A DNA stretch of 64,000 nt from Duganella callida. Its GTDB lineage: Bacteria; Pseudomonadota; Gammaproteobacteria; Burkholderiales; Burkholderiaceae_D. The DNA is taken from positions 1 to 64,000 of the forward strand of contig NZ_SPVG01000245.1 in assembly GCF_004614165.1 (NCBI RefSeq), read 5' to 3'. Of the stretch, positions 47,321-54,515 are shown piece after piece. The notes under the pieces are model-generated. The model searched no databases and was not told the origin of the DNA. It was given only the letters and a program-made list of their open reading frames with translations. A program made the position numbers and the translations under genes. Numbering within the stretch: position 1 is the first letter of the stretch; the number at the start of each line of letters is the position of its first letter.

Positions 47321-48086
47321 AGGTCGTCAGCGCTTTTTCAGCGCGCTGCTGGAGACTTGTGCCCAGCACGGCGAGTACACTTCGATGCTGGTCGGCGGGA
47401 ACTGGTCGGCCTGCGTCGAGTGCACCCACGATGCCGAGAAGGCCGCGGTCGCCGCGGCGCAGGTGGCGTGGCGCGGCCAGTTGGCGGCGCGCGCTTGGGA
47501 CGCCCGCCTGGGGCGCGCGGCGATCCCTGAGCGCTTCGCTGACCGGCGGCTAGCTACGTACCAGCCGACCTGTCACGAAGCGGCGCAGGCGCTGCAGGTG
47601 GCGCAGCGCTATGCCGACAACTTCGGCGCCGTACGCCGGTCTGGCGCCTGCCTGATCTTCTGCGGCGACGTCGGTACCGGCAAGACCCACCTGGCCGTCG
47701 GCATCGCGCACGAGGTGCTGGAGCAGGGCGGCCAGGCCGTGTTCTCGTCGGTGATTCGCGCGGTCCGGTCGGTGAAGGAGACCTTCAGCAAGGGCGCCGG
47801 CCGCACCGAGGCAGAGGCGCTGCGCGACCTGGTTGAACCGGACTTGCTGATCCTCGACGAGGTGGGCGTGCAGTTCGGTACCGACGCCGAGAAGCTGATC
47901 CTGTTCGAGATCATCAACGGCCGCTACGAGTCGCGCCGGCCGACGATCATCATCAGCAATCTGGCCATCGGCGAGCTCGAGAAGTACCTCGGCGCCCGCG
48001 CGGTGGACCGGCTGCGCGAGGGCGGCGGCAAGGTGGTGGTGTTCGATTGGGAGTCGTACCGCGGGCGACGCGAGGTGGTCTCGTGA
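47262..48086 (+). CDS. DnaC-like helicase-loader ATPase
   Basis: A 274-residue AAA+ protein: Walker A GDVGTGKTHLAV, Walker B LLILDEVGVQ, sensor PTIIISNLA, and arginine finger region AVDRLREGGGK. The N-terminal part has a CxxC-like pair. It should deliver host DnaB to the origin together with the upstream initiator. The start at 47262 (AGAAAGGA upstream) makes a 59-nt overlap in another frame with the initiator. Confidence 0.9.
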   Translation: MTTSPRKITAQVLLPMARSEGRQRFFSALLETCAQHGEYTSMLVGGNWSACVECTHDAEKAAVAAAQVAWRGQLAARAWDARLGRAAIPERFADRRLATYQPTCHEAAQALQVAQRYADNFGAVRRSGACLIFCGDVGTGKTHLAVGIAHEVLEQGGQAVFSSVIRAVRSVKETFSKGAGRTEAEALRDLVEPDLLILDEVGVQFGTDAEKLILFEIINGRYESRRPTIIISNLAIGELEKYLGARAVDRLREGGGKVVVFDWESYRGRREVVS

Positions 48087-48493
48087 GCGGCCGCGATGGC
48101 TTCGTGCTCAATCCGCTCGCGCTCCTGGCCGGCAAGCAGCTGGTCGGCCAAGAGGAGGGCGACAAGACGGCGCTGCTGGTGCTGATCGCCCTCGATGCCG
48201 CGAAGCGCGGCGCGGCGCCGGCTAGCCTGGCCAATACGCTGACGGAGCACCTGCTGACCAGCGCGGCGATCTGGTCGCAGCAAGGCAATCGGCGGCTGTA
48301 CGACGTGGCGGTCGAGGCATGGATGGCGCTGGGCAAAGCCTGCGCGCGGCCCACGGCACTGCTGGACCTGACGACCGGCGAATACCTCGCGATCCGCCGC
48401 GCGATCGGCTTCTACGTCCGCGCGCTGCCGCGGCTTGAGGTCGGCGCGCTCGCTGCGGCGTATGCCAAGGCGCTGCAGCAGTTGCGTGCATGA
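48083..48493 (+). CDS. Phage protein, unknown
   Basis: A 136-residue helical protein read from a GTG at 48083 that overlaps the DnaC-like stop (GTGA). Contains TALLVLIALDAAKRGAAPAS and LYDVAVEAWMALGKACAR. The position between the helicase loader and the Q-like gene suggests an early function. No family recognised. Confidence 0.7.
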   Translation: MSGRDGFVLNPLALLAGKQLVGQEEGDKTALLVLIALDAAKRGAAPASLANTLTEHLLTSAAIWSQQGNRRLYDVAVEAWMALGKACARPTALLDLTTGEYLAIRRAIGFYVRALPRLEVGALAAAYAKALQQLRA

Positions 48494-48570
48494 CGCAGTT
48501 GCCATAGCGACAGTCTAGCGCAACGGAAATACCTGTGTTAACGTCCAGCTACACTTTCTGGAGCGCACAT

Positions 48571-49131
48571 ATGGGCTTTGCCGACCGATACCTGCACGCC
48601 GTCAATTCAAGCGATCTGCGCGATGACGAGCACCATCACGCAACCGATGCGCTGTGCGCCGCGGCGCTGGCCGACGTCACGGGCGCCGGCCTGGGTTCGC
48701 TGCTCTCGCGCGTAAAGTACGCCGACGGCACTCAGCACAAGCTGTTCGAATCGGGCAGCGCCAACCTGGCCAGCTTGCTGCGCATCTGGACTGAGCGCGT
48801 GATCCAGAAGGGCCGCGAGCGGAAGTGGTTGAAGGAGAATACCGCCTGGGATGCGGATAGTGCGCAAAAACTTTATCGCCGTATCGCCGAGCGCTCGCTT
48901 GCGCACTGGCTGGACGGAAAATGCGCTGCGTGCTCTGGTAGTGGCAACACGCTGGATCGGCGCATCTGCGTAACCTGCAAGGGTACCGGCAAGGCTGAGA
49001 TCACCGGCGCCGGCGGCTTCGAGTTGGAGAAGGTCAAGGACATGGTCAGCGAATTGGAAGGGCTGCTCCAGTCGCATAATGCGCGCGCGGCCGGCATGCT
49101 GCGTGGCGCAAGTCATACGCACCGGGATTGA
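48571..49131 (+). CDS. Q-like late antiterminator with DnaJ-type zinc finger
   Basis: A 186-residue protein. The C-terminal half carries CAACSGSG and CVTCKGTG, the Cys-rich finger of phage antitermination Q proteins, preceded by IQKGRERKWLKENTAWD and AERSLAHWLDGK. The start at 48571 follows CTGGAG; an upstream GTG in frame is less likely. It should let RNA polymerase read through the terminator at 49298 into the late genes. A decayed relative lies at 14066-14247. Confidence 0.85.
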   Translation: MGFADRYLHAVNSSDLRDDEHHHATDALCAAALADVTGAGLGSLLSRVKYADGTQHKLFESGSANLASLLRIWTERVIQKGRERKWLKENTAWDADSAQKLYRRIAERSLAHWLDGKCAACSGSGNTLDRRICVTCKGTGKAEITGAGGFELEKVKDMVSELEGLLQSHNARAAGMLRGASHTHRD

Positions 49132-49297
49132 CACCGCCTCGCGAAGTACGTTAACGTTGGGCCTTCACACACTTTCGGCACTCGTAATGCGGGCTACGGC
49201 CCCACCGATAGCCGGAATTCGAGGCTAGCACCAATCCTTTGATGCTTTCGCTCGCGTGTACACCGCCCACTTCGCAGATAGCGCTGGGGCACAACGA
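49132..49297 (+). promoter_or_regulatory. Probable late leader between Q-like gene and terminator
   Basis: Non-coding 165 nt expected to contain the late promoter and Q utilisation site. I see no unambiguous -35/-10. The presence of a strong terminator straight after it is the main evidence. Confidence 0.4.
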
Positions 49298-49322
49298 AGC
49301 CACCCTCGCGGTGGCTTTTTTC
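49298..49322 (+). terminator. Strong terminator, candidate target of the Q-like protein (tR')
   Basis: AGCCACC-CTCGC-GGTGGCT followed by TTTTTT, 167 nt downstream of the Q-like gene and upstream of all late genes. Confidence 0.8.
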
Positions 49323-49348
49323 ATTTCCGCGCCCGCTGCGAGGCCGCC

Positions 49349-49492
49349 ATGGATTCCGAATTGACCCACGCCGAGGTGCAAGCCCGCATCCGCTGGACGC
49401 GCATGTGCATGGCGCTGCTGGTGCTGCAAGACGACTTGCGCATCGCGCGCGATCTCGCTGAGCTGCAGGGCCGCAAGTCGAAGCGCTGGTAG
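49349..49492 (+). CDS. 47-residue phage peptide
   Basis: From the ATG at 49349 with GCGAGG upstream: MDSELTHAEVQARIRWTRMC then MALLVLQDDLRIARDLAEL. A helical, partly hydrophobic peptide just after the late terminator. No family. Confidence 0.5.
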   Translation: MDSELTHAEVQARIRWTRMCMALLVLQDDLRIARDLAELQGRKSKRW

Positions 49493-49535
49493 CGCACCGA
49501 ACACGAAACGCGCAGGCCGCAGCACGACGGCCGCC

Positions 49536-49557
49536 AAGGAGGTGCATCATGAAATAG
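49536..49557 (+). other. Two-codon minigene with ideal ribosome site (ATG AAA TAG)
   Basis: AAGGAGGTG (49536-49544) is followed, at ideal spacing, by ATG AAA TAG (49549-49557). Nothing longer starts here. It resembles lambda bar minigenes in design. Confidence 0.45.
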
Positions 49558-49794
49558 CGAAACTCAGAGCCTCACCGCCAGCCGACAATCCCGTCCGCTG
49601 CCGGCATAGAAGCGCCACGACAGCGCGCACGGGTCAAAAATCGGCTGATGAGTTTCGGAGCACCCGCCCGGAGATACTCAGGGGACGCCACCACGAGATC
49701 ATGCAATTCACGGCCCTCGGGCCACCACCAGCCGGACGCCGCCACAAGGCCGCGCGCCTGACCGGCAGCCTGGACGCTGTAACCAGGCAATCAC
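49558..49794. other. Non-coding stretch before tRNA-Tyr
   Basis: About 240 nt without a credible frame or recognisable second tRNA. Probably leader RNA of the tRNA transcript. Confidence 0.4.
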
Positions 49795-49886
49795 GGAGCA
49801 GAGGCGAATATCGGCTAAGTCGCCACGGACTGTAAATCCGTAGTCTGCTTGACAGGGTGCTGGTTCAACTCCAGCCTGCTCCACCA
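49795..49886 (+). tRNA. tRNA-Tyr (anticodon GTA)
   Basis: A complete 92-nt type II tRNA: acceptor GGAGCAG/CTGCTCC, D arm GCGA...TCGC, anticodon arm ACGGA-CTGTAAA-TCCGT with GTA, long variable arm, T arm GCTGG-TTCAACT-CCAGC, A73 and encoded CCA. Position 8 is A instead of the nearly universal U. It lies in the late region of the prophage. Confidence 0.93.
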
Positions 49887-50024
49887 GAATTCGCTTCATC
49901 TGCGTTAATCCCGAAGCTACGGCAGAGGATGAGACCGCAGGGCGGCAATACGCAGTATCGCGGTTCTGGCCTGGGAGTGCCCGGGCGCCGCAGCAGTTCT
50001 CCCGTTCAGCTACCGCTGGGCCTT

Positions 50025-50046
50025 GCCGCCGTTGCGCGGCTTTTTT
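50025..50046 (+). terminator. Terminator downstream of tRNA-Tyr
   Basis: GCCGC-CGTTGC-GCGGC followed by six T. It ends 14 nt before the next gene. Confidence 0.65.
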
Positions 50047-50059
50047 ATTCGAGGTGGTC

Positions 50060-50206
50060 ATGCCTGACATCGATCTCCGCAAGATCCTTATTGGAGGCGC
50101 GCTGATCGGCGGCGCGGCTGCTGGCGCGGCCATTGGCGTGGTCATGTGGCTGGGCCCATATGTGTGGGCTTGGCTCAAGCCTATCCTGCTCGCCGTGACG
50201 GCCTGA
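50060..50206 (+). CDS. 48-residue membrane peptide
   Basis: MPDIDLRKILIGGALIGGAA then AGAAIGVVMWLGPYVWAWLK: a glycine-rich transmembrane helix plus a second hydrophobic stretch. The start has GAGGTGG. It could be a small holin-like protein, but this is only suggested by hydrophobicity. Confidence 0.6.
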   Translation: MPDIDLRKILIGGALIGGAAAGAAIGVVMWLGPYVWAWLKPILLAVTA

Positions 50207-50208
50207 CT

Positions 50209-50514
50209 ATGCGCATTTCCGCCGATCCGAAGAGCCCGCACTACTCGACATGCAGCCGCCAGGCCACCGTGTTTCTGAATGGCGAGCAGTTGAAGCACTG
50301 CGTCACCGCCGACGACGAGGCCGGCACCGCCGAGTGCTATCGCCTCGACGCCAACGGCGAAATCTTCCGCGACGGCGAGTTCGCCGAACTGCAGGTGCTG
50401 CGCGGCCAAGTCGAAATCGTGCTGGAGGATATGGACTTCGACGCATGGCTGCGCCGCCGCACCGAGCGCGCTCACGCTGACTTCATGGCGCGCACGTCGC
50501 GGCTACCAGCATGA
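50209..50514 (+). CDS. Small phage protein, unknown
   Basis: A 101-residue acidic protein (MRISADPKSPHYSTCSRQAT..., EDMDFDAWLRRRTERAHADF). Starts two nt after the previous stop and overlaps the next start (ATGA). Beta-rich N-terminal half, helical C-terminus. Confidence 0.7.
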   Translation: MRISADPKSPHYSTCSRQATVFLNGEQLKHCVTADDEAGTAECYRLDANGEIFRDGEFAELQVLRGQVEIVLEDMDFDAWLRRRTERAHADFMARTSRLPA

Positions 50515-50615
50515 GCATGCTCGCCATCATGATGATCCTGTGGGGCGTAGAGCGCCCTGCACCAGTGCCGGCCACGCCGCGCACACCAACCCCGGCTTCC
50601 TGGCCATACCAGTAA
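50511..50615 (+). CDS. 34-residue hydrophobic peptide
   Basis: MSMLAIMMILWGVERPAPVP... : a short hydrophobic helix followed by a Pro-rich tail. Coupled to the preceding gene by ATGA. Confidence 0.45.
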   Translation: MSMLAIMMILWGVERPAPVPATPRTPTPASWPYQ

Positions 50616-50800
50616 CGTTGCGTTGCCGCCCATCGCGCTCCAGCGGGCGGGCTCAAAAAGCGGGCGCAGTCGCTGACGAAACATGGCCGGGTGGGTCCGG
50701 CTGCCGGGTGCGCTACACACCCAGCGGCTCTAGCCCGGAGCGGGCGGCGACATCCATCTTTTGTGTTATTGTTAACTCTCCTAAACTCGGGAGAATAATG

Positions 50801-51250
50801 ATGAATGTACAAAAGACATACATGGAAGCAAAGCAACGAGCTGACCAAGGATTGGCGGCAGATGAGATGGCGGATTGGTTCATCAAAACCATCCTATCAG
50901 CCGAACAATTGGATTTTCCGGAGCCGAAGCACTTGCTTATTGCTGATGGCTCTCCTCGTGGCTGGGCGCTCTATGTTGGGGCACATCGAAAGGATTTCGC
51001 TGGCATTGTCCAGCACGCGCGAATGGATGGGCAGATCATAGGTCAACTTGTTTTGAGAGAGTCTTTGCCTAATGGCGAGTTCGGCCCGATAATCTTCTCT
51101 CGCAAGATTCTGGAGGCTGGGTTCGAGTTTAGCGATGGTAGCGTTGTTCATCCTTACTACATGGGCGAGACGACGAATCCAACGCAAACTCGGAGGCGTA
51201 TAGCAATAGAATTGCTGCACGCAATTCAAGAAGCTCTCCCGCAAATTTAA
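50801..51250 (+). CDS. Phage cargo protein, unknown
   Basis: A 149-residue protein (MNVQKTYMEAKQRADQGLAA...; GSPRGWALYVGAHRKDFAGI). AT-richer than its neighbours, with its own upstream gap (about 185 nt) and a strong terminator, so probably an independent transcription unit inserted in the late region. A GGGAG precedes tandem ATGs at 50798 and 50801; the second has better spacing. Function unknown. Confidence 0.7.
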   Translation: MNVQKTYMEAKQRADQGLAADEMADWFIKTILSAEQLDFPEPKHLLIADGSPRGWALYVGAHRKDFAGIVQHARMDGQIIGQLVLRESLPNGEFGPIIFSRKILEAGFEFSDGSVVHPYYMGETTNPTQTRRRIAIELLHAIQEALPQI

Positions 51251-51260
51251 CCCCGCCCCG

Positions 51261-51285
51261 AACCGCCTACATGGCGGTTTTTTTT
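51261..51285 (+). terminator. Terminator after the gene at 50801
   Basis: AACCGCC-TACAT-GGCGGTT followed by a T8 run. Confidence 0.85.
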
Positions 51286-51287
51286 CA

Positions 51288-51533
51288 ATGAATAAAATCC
51301 AGCATCCATCGAACAACGACGTACTCGGCGCGCCGGCTGGTTGGGACCAGGGCGAACTGCCTTGCTCCGCGCTGCCGATCACGCGCGCCAAGTTTGGCGA
51401 CATGGAGGCGGTCGTCTCCTACTGGCGCCCTAGCCAGGAAGAGCTGGCCGTGCTGAACGCCGGCGGAAGTGTCGAGCTGGCCATCCTCGGACGCACCATG
51501 CCACCGGTGATGCTGTCGGTCGACCAGCAGTAG
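51288..51533 (+). CDS. Small phage protein, unknown
   Basis: An 81-residue protein of a type common before phage terminases (SYWRPSQEELAVLNAGGSVE, LGRTMPPVMLSVD). Starts just after a terminator and ends two nt before the next gene. No catalytic motif. Confidence 0.75.
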   Translation: MNKIQHPSNNDVLGAPAGWDQGELPCSALPITRAKFGDMEAVVSYWRPSQEELAVLNAGGSVELAILGRTMPPVMLSVDQQ

Positions 51534-51535
51534 CG

Positions 51536-52165
51536 ATGGCTAAGAAGCCAGCCGCGCCAAGCGCGGGCCGCCCGCTGCCGCCGGAGTCGTTCGCCGACCC
51601 GATGAACATCCGGTTCGTGCCTGCGCCCGAGGTGCTGACCTGGGCGCGCCGCGAGATCCTGACCGAGGGCGGCCAGCTATTCAATGAAGACCACGCGCAC
51701 CTGGAATACGCCGATGTGCAGTTCCTCTGGGCGCCTGGCAGCTTTGCCAAGCAAGGCCGCACGGTGATCGGCCAATGCGAGGAGGTCACCTTCCGCTGCG
51801 GGCCGTGGCAGAAAGGCCGCCAGCAACAGCAGATGTCCGACTGGTTCGGCTACGTACCCGCGTACCTGATCACGCTCGACGCACGCTACTGCTTGGAGTG
51901 CAGCGACGCCGAGTTTTGCGCGCTGGTGGAGCATGAGCTGATGCATATAGGACAGGAGCTCGACGAGTTCGGCTCACCCAAGTTCACTAAAGAAGGGCTC
52001 CCGAAACTAACGCTGCGCGCACATGACATTGAAGAATTCGTCGGCGTGGTGGCTCGTTATGGCGCGACGCCAGAGGTTCAGCGGCTGATAGATGCGGTCG
52101 CAGCTGGCCCGACGGTGAGCTCTGCGTCAATCAGCCGCGCTTGCGGCACATGCTCCCGAGGATGA
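51536..52165 (+). CDS. Phage putative zinc metallopeptidase
   Basis: A 209-residue protein. A HExxH zinc motif (LVEHELMHIGQ) lies near residue 140, with further conserved-looking acidic residues after it (DEFG). The N-terminal block (NIRFVPAPEVLTWARREIL, HAHLEYADVQFLW) matches the phage putative-metallopeptidase family usually found near terminase genes. The role may be capsid maturation or host protein cleavage; unknown. Confidence 0.8.
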   Translation: MAKKPAAPSAGRPLPPESFADPMNIRFVPAPEVLTWARREILTEGGQLFNEDHAHLEYADVQFLWAPGSFAKQGRTVIGQCEEVTFRCGPWQKGRQQQQMSDWFGYVPAYLITLDARYCLECSDAEFCALVEHELMHIGQELDEFGSPKFTKEGLPKLTLRAHDIEEFVGVVARYGATPEVQRLIDAVAAGPTVSSASISRACGTCSRG

Positions 52166-52166
52166 T

Positions 52167-52664
52167 ATGGATATGGAAGAGTGGCGTGTCGCGCCCGGCT
52201 GGCCGAATTACGCAGTTAGCTCGCATGGTCGCGTTAAGCGCCTGACGACTCGCAACAGCGGCGTGGCCGGTGCGATTCTCGCATCATTTCTGGTATGTGG
52301 TTACCCATCGGTGAATCTCTCAGCTCCTGGCACTCGCAAATCCGTTCGCATTCACCGACTGGTGGCTGAAGCGTTCCTTGAACAACCCCAAGGTGCAACG
52401 GAGGTTAATCACATCGACGCGAGCAGGGATAACAACCACGTCGCCAATTTGGAATGGGTGACTGCCAGTGGTAACCGGCTGCATGCCTACAGCTACGGCA
52501 AATTGCGCGCTGCCGGAGAATCGAACGGTTACTCCAAACTAACTGAACATGCCGTGGCTGCAATTCGCGGCGCGGGCGCTGAGGAGATGCTGGCGAGACA
52601 GTTCGGCGTTTCCGTCCGCACTGTGCGCGATGTGCGTGCGCGCCGCACTTGGAACCACATTTAA
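52167..52664 (+). CDS. HNH homing-type endonuclease
   Basis: A 165-residue protein: NUMOD4-like start (EEWRVAPGWPNYAVSSHGRV), then an HNH core (VRIHRLVAEAFLEQPQG, EVNHIDASRDNNHVANLEWV) and a C-terminal helix-turn-helix (YSKLTEHAVAAIRGAG, LARQFGVSVRTVRDVR). This is the standard layout of free-standing phage HNH homing enzymes. It sits between the metallopeptidase and small-terminase genes, a favoured site. Confidence 0.9.
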   Translation: MDMEEWRVAPGWPNYAVSSHGRVKRLTTRNSGVAGAILASFLVCGYPSVNLSAPGTRKSVRIHRLVAEAFLEQPQGATEVNHIDASRDNNHVANLEWVTASGNRLHAYSYGKLRAAGESNGYSKLTEHAVAAIRGAGAEEMLARQFGVSVRTVRDVRARRTWNHI

Positions 52665-52730
52665 GGGCACTGATACCTGTCTGCTGAAGGCGGCTTGACA
52701 TTGACGGCCCCTTGACGGAAGGCAACCCAT

Positions 52731-53210
52731 ATGGCTGCACTCAAGGATGACGTCAAAGCCTTCATCGTGCAGGCGCTGGCGTGCTTCGACAAGCCGACGC
52801 AGGTTGTCGCGCAGGTCAAGGAAGAATTCAAGCTCGACGTCACCCGCCAGCAGGTGGAGACGTACGACCCGACCAAGTACGCCGGCCGGACTCTGAACAT
52901 CAAGTGGCGCACGCTGTTCGAAGACACGCGCAAGCGCTTCCGCGAAGAGACGGCCGAGATCGGGATTGCCAATCGTGCCTATCGCCTTCGCGCTTTGGAC
53001 CGGATGGCCGAAAGGGCTGAGAGCAAAGGCAACATGCCTCTGGCCATGCAGATCATCGAGCAGGCCGCCAAGGAAGTCGGCGACGTCTACGTGAACCGCC
53101 GCCTGGACGCGCCAAGAGCGCCAGTCGGCACCGATGACGGCGGCATCCCGAAGACGCCCGAGTACGTGCTGAAGCCTGACGAAGATGTCCCAGACCAGCC
53201 CATACTCTGA
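52731..53210 (+). CDS. DUF2280 protein, small terminase subunit
   Basis: A 159-residue protein (MAALKDDVKAFIVQALACFD, KPTQVVAQVKEEFKLDVTRQ) matching DUF2280. Its N-terminal helix-turn-helix and place immediately before TerL fit a DNA-recognition small terminase. Overlaps the large subunit gene by 26 nt. Confidence 0.85.
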   Translation: MAALKDDVKAFIVQALACFDKPTQVVAQVKEEFKLDVTRQQVETYDPTKYAGRTLNIKWRTLFEDTRKRFREETAEIGIANRAYRLRALDRMAERAESKGNMPLAMQIIEQAAKEVGDVYVNRRLDAPRAPVGTDDGGIPKTPEYVLKPDEDVPDQPIL

Positions 53211-54504
53211 TCCGCCGGTCGTCCTGACGCCGAAGCAGGCGAACATCTACGTCTGGGGTTGGCAGAAAAAAGCGCGCTTCCGTGACGCGGTGTGCGGCCG
53301 GCGCTTCGGCAAGACGTTCCTCGGCAAGGCTGAGATCCGGCGCGCTGTTCGCCTGGCGGCCGAGTGGGGCGTCAGCGTTGAGGACGAAATCTGGTACGGC
53401 GCGCCGACGTTCAAGCAGGCCAAGCGCGTTTTTTGGCGACGCCTGAAACAGGCCATCCCCTCCAGTTGGCGCGCGAGCAAGCCGAACGAGACCGAGTGTT
53501 CGATCACGACGAAGGCCGGCCACGTGGTGCGCATCGTCGGCCTGGACGCCTACGACAACCTGCGCGGCTCGGGACTCTTCTTCGCGCTGGTGGACGAATG
53601 GGCGGACTGCCCGTACGAGGCTTGGGAGGAAGTCTTGCGGCCGATGCTGTCGACGTGCCGCTATAGCGTCAACGGCGAGCAGCGGATTGGCGGCCACGCG
53701 CTACGGATCGGCACGCCGAAGGGCTTCAACCACTGCTACGACAGCTATCTGGACGGGCAGGGTAAAGAGCCGGACCACAAAAGCTGGCTGTACACCTCGG
53801 TCGATGGCGGTAATGTGCCGGTGGAAGAGCTCGAGGCGGCGCGGCGCAAGATGGACCCGCGCACGTTCCGGCAGGAGTACCTGGCCAGCTTCGAGAACTA
53901 CCAAGGCGTCATCTACTACTGCTTCGACCGCCGGAAGAATCACACCGACGACACGGTCAAGCCCGGCGACGCGCTGCACATCGGCATGGACTTCAACGTG
54001 GGCAAGATGGCCGCGGTGGTGTTTGTGATTCGCGACGGCCTGCCGCGCGCCGTGGATGAATTCTCGGAAGTGTTCGATACGCCGGCCATGATCCAGAAAA
54101 TCAAGGATCGCTACCAGCAGGCCGGCCAGCAGCATACGATCGCGGTCTATCCGGATGCGTCCGGCCAGAATCGCAAGTCGAGTTGCGCGAGCGAGTCGGA
54201 CCTGTCGCTGCTGCGCGGCGCGAAGTTCACCGTGGTGGTTGACTCGACCAACCCGTCAGTCAAAGACCGCATCAACAGCATGAACGCCATGCTGTGCAAT
54301 ACGTACGACGAGCGTCGGCTGCTGGTGAACACGAATAAGTGCCAGAAGTTCACGCTCTGCCTTGAGCGCCAGATCTACGACGACAAGGGCGAGCCGGACA
54401 AGAAGGGCGGCTTCGACCACAACAACGACGCCGGTGGCTACTTCATCACGAAGCGCTGGCCGGTCGTCAAGCGCAATGCCCAGGCGGGCGAGCTCCGAAT
54501 CTAA
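53185..54504 (+). CDS. terL: Terminase large subunit
   Basis: A 439-residue protein. ATPase: Walker A CGRRFGKTFLG, Walker B FFALVDEWAD. The RNase-H-like nuclease domain follows with acidic residues in GMDFNVGKM and AVYPDASGQN, and later NAMLCNT...GGFDHNNDAGGYF. It packages phage DNA through the portal. Length typical for lambdoid/P22-like TerL. Confidence 0.94.
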   Translation: MSQTSPYSDPPVVLTPKQANIYVWGWQKKARFRDAVCGRRFGKTFLGKAEIRRAVRLAAEWGVSVEDEIWYGAPTFKQAKRVFWRRLKQAIPSSWRASKPNETECSITTKAGHVVRIVGLDAYDNLRGSGLFFALVDEWADCPYEAWEEVLRPMLSTCRYSVNGEQRIGGHALRIGTPKGFNHCYDSYLDGQGKEPDHKSWLYTSVDGGNVPVEELEAARRKMDPRTFRQEYLASFENYQGVIYYCFDRRKNHTDDTVKPGDALHIGMDFNVGKMAAVVFVIRDGLPRAVDEFSEVFDTPAMIQKIKDRYQQAGQQHTIAVYPDASGQNRKSSCASESDLSLLRGAKFTVVVDSTNPSVKDRINSMNAMLCNTYDERRLLVNTNKCQKFTLCLERQIYDDKGEPDKKGGFDHNNDAGGYFITKRWPVVKRNAQAGELRI

Positions 54505-54515
54505 GCAAGGAATCT

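Noticed and set aside
50539..50800. N-terminal extension of the gene at 50801
   Set aside because: In-frame but without ribosome site and with frameless composition; GGGAG lies directly before the tandem ATGs at 50798/50801.
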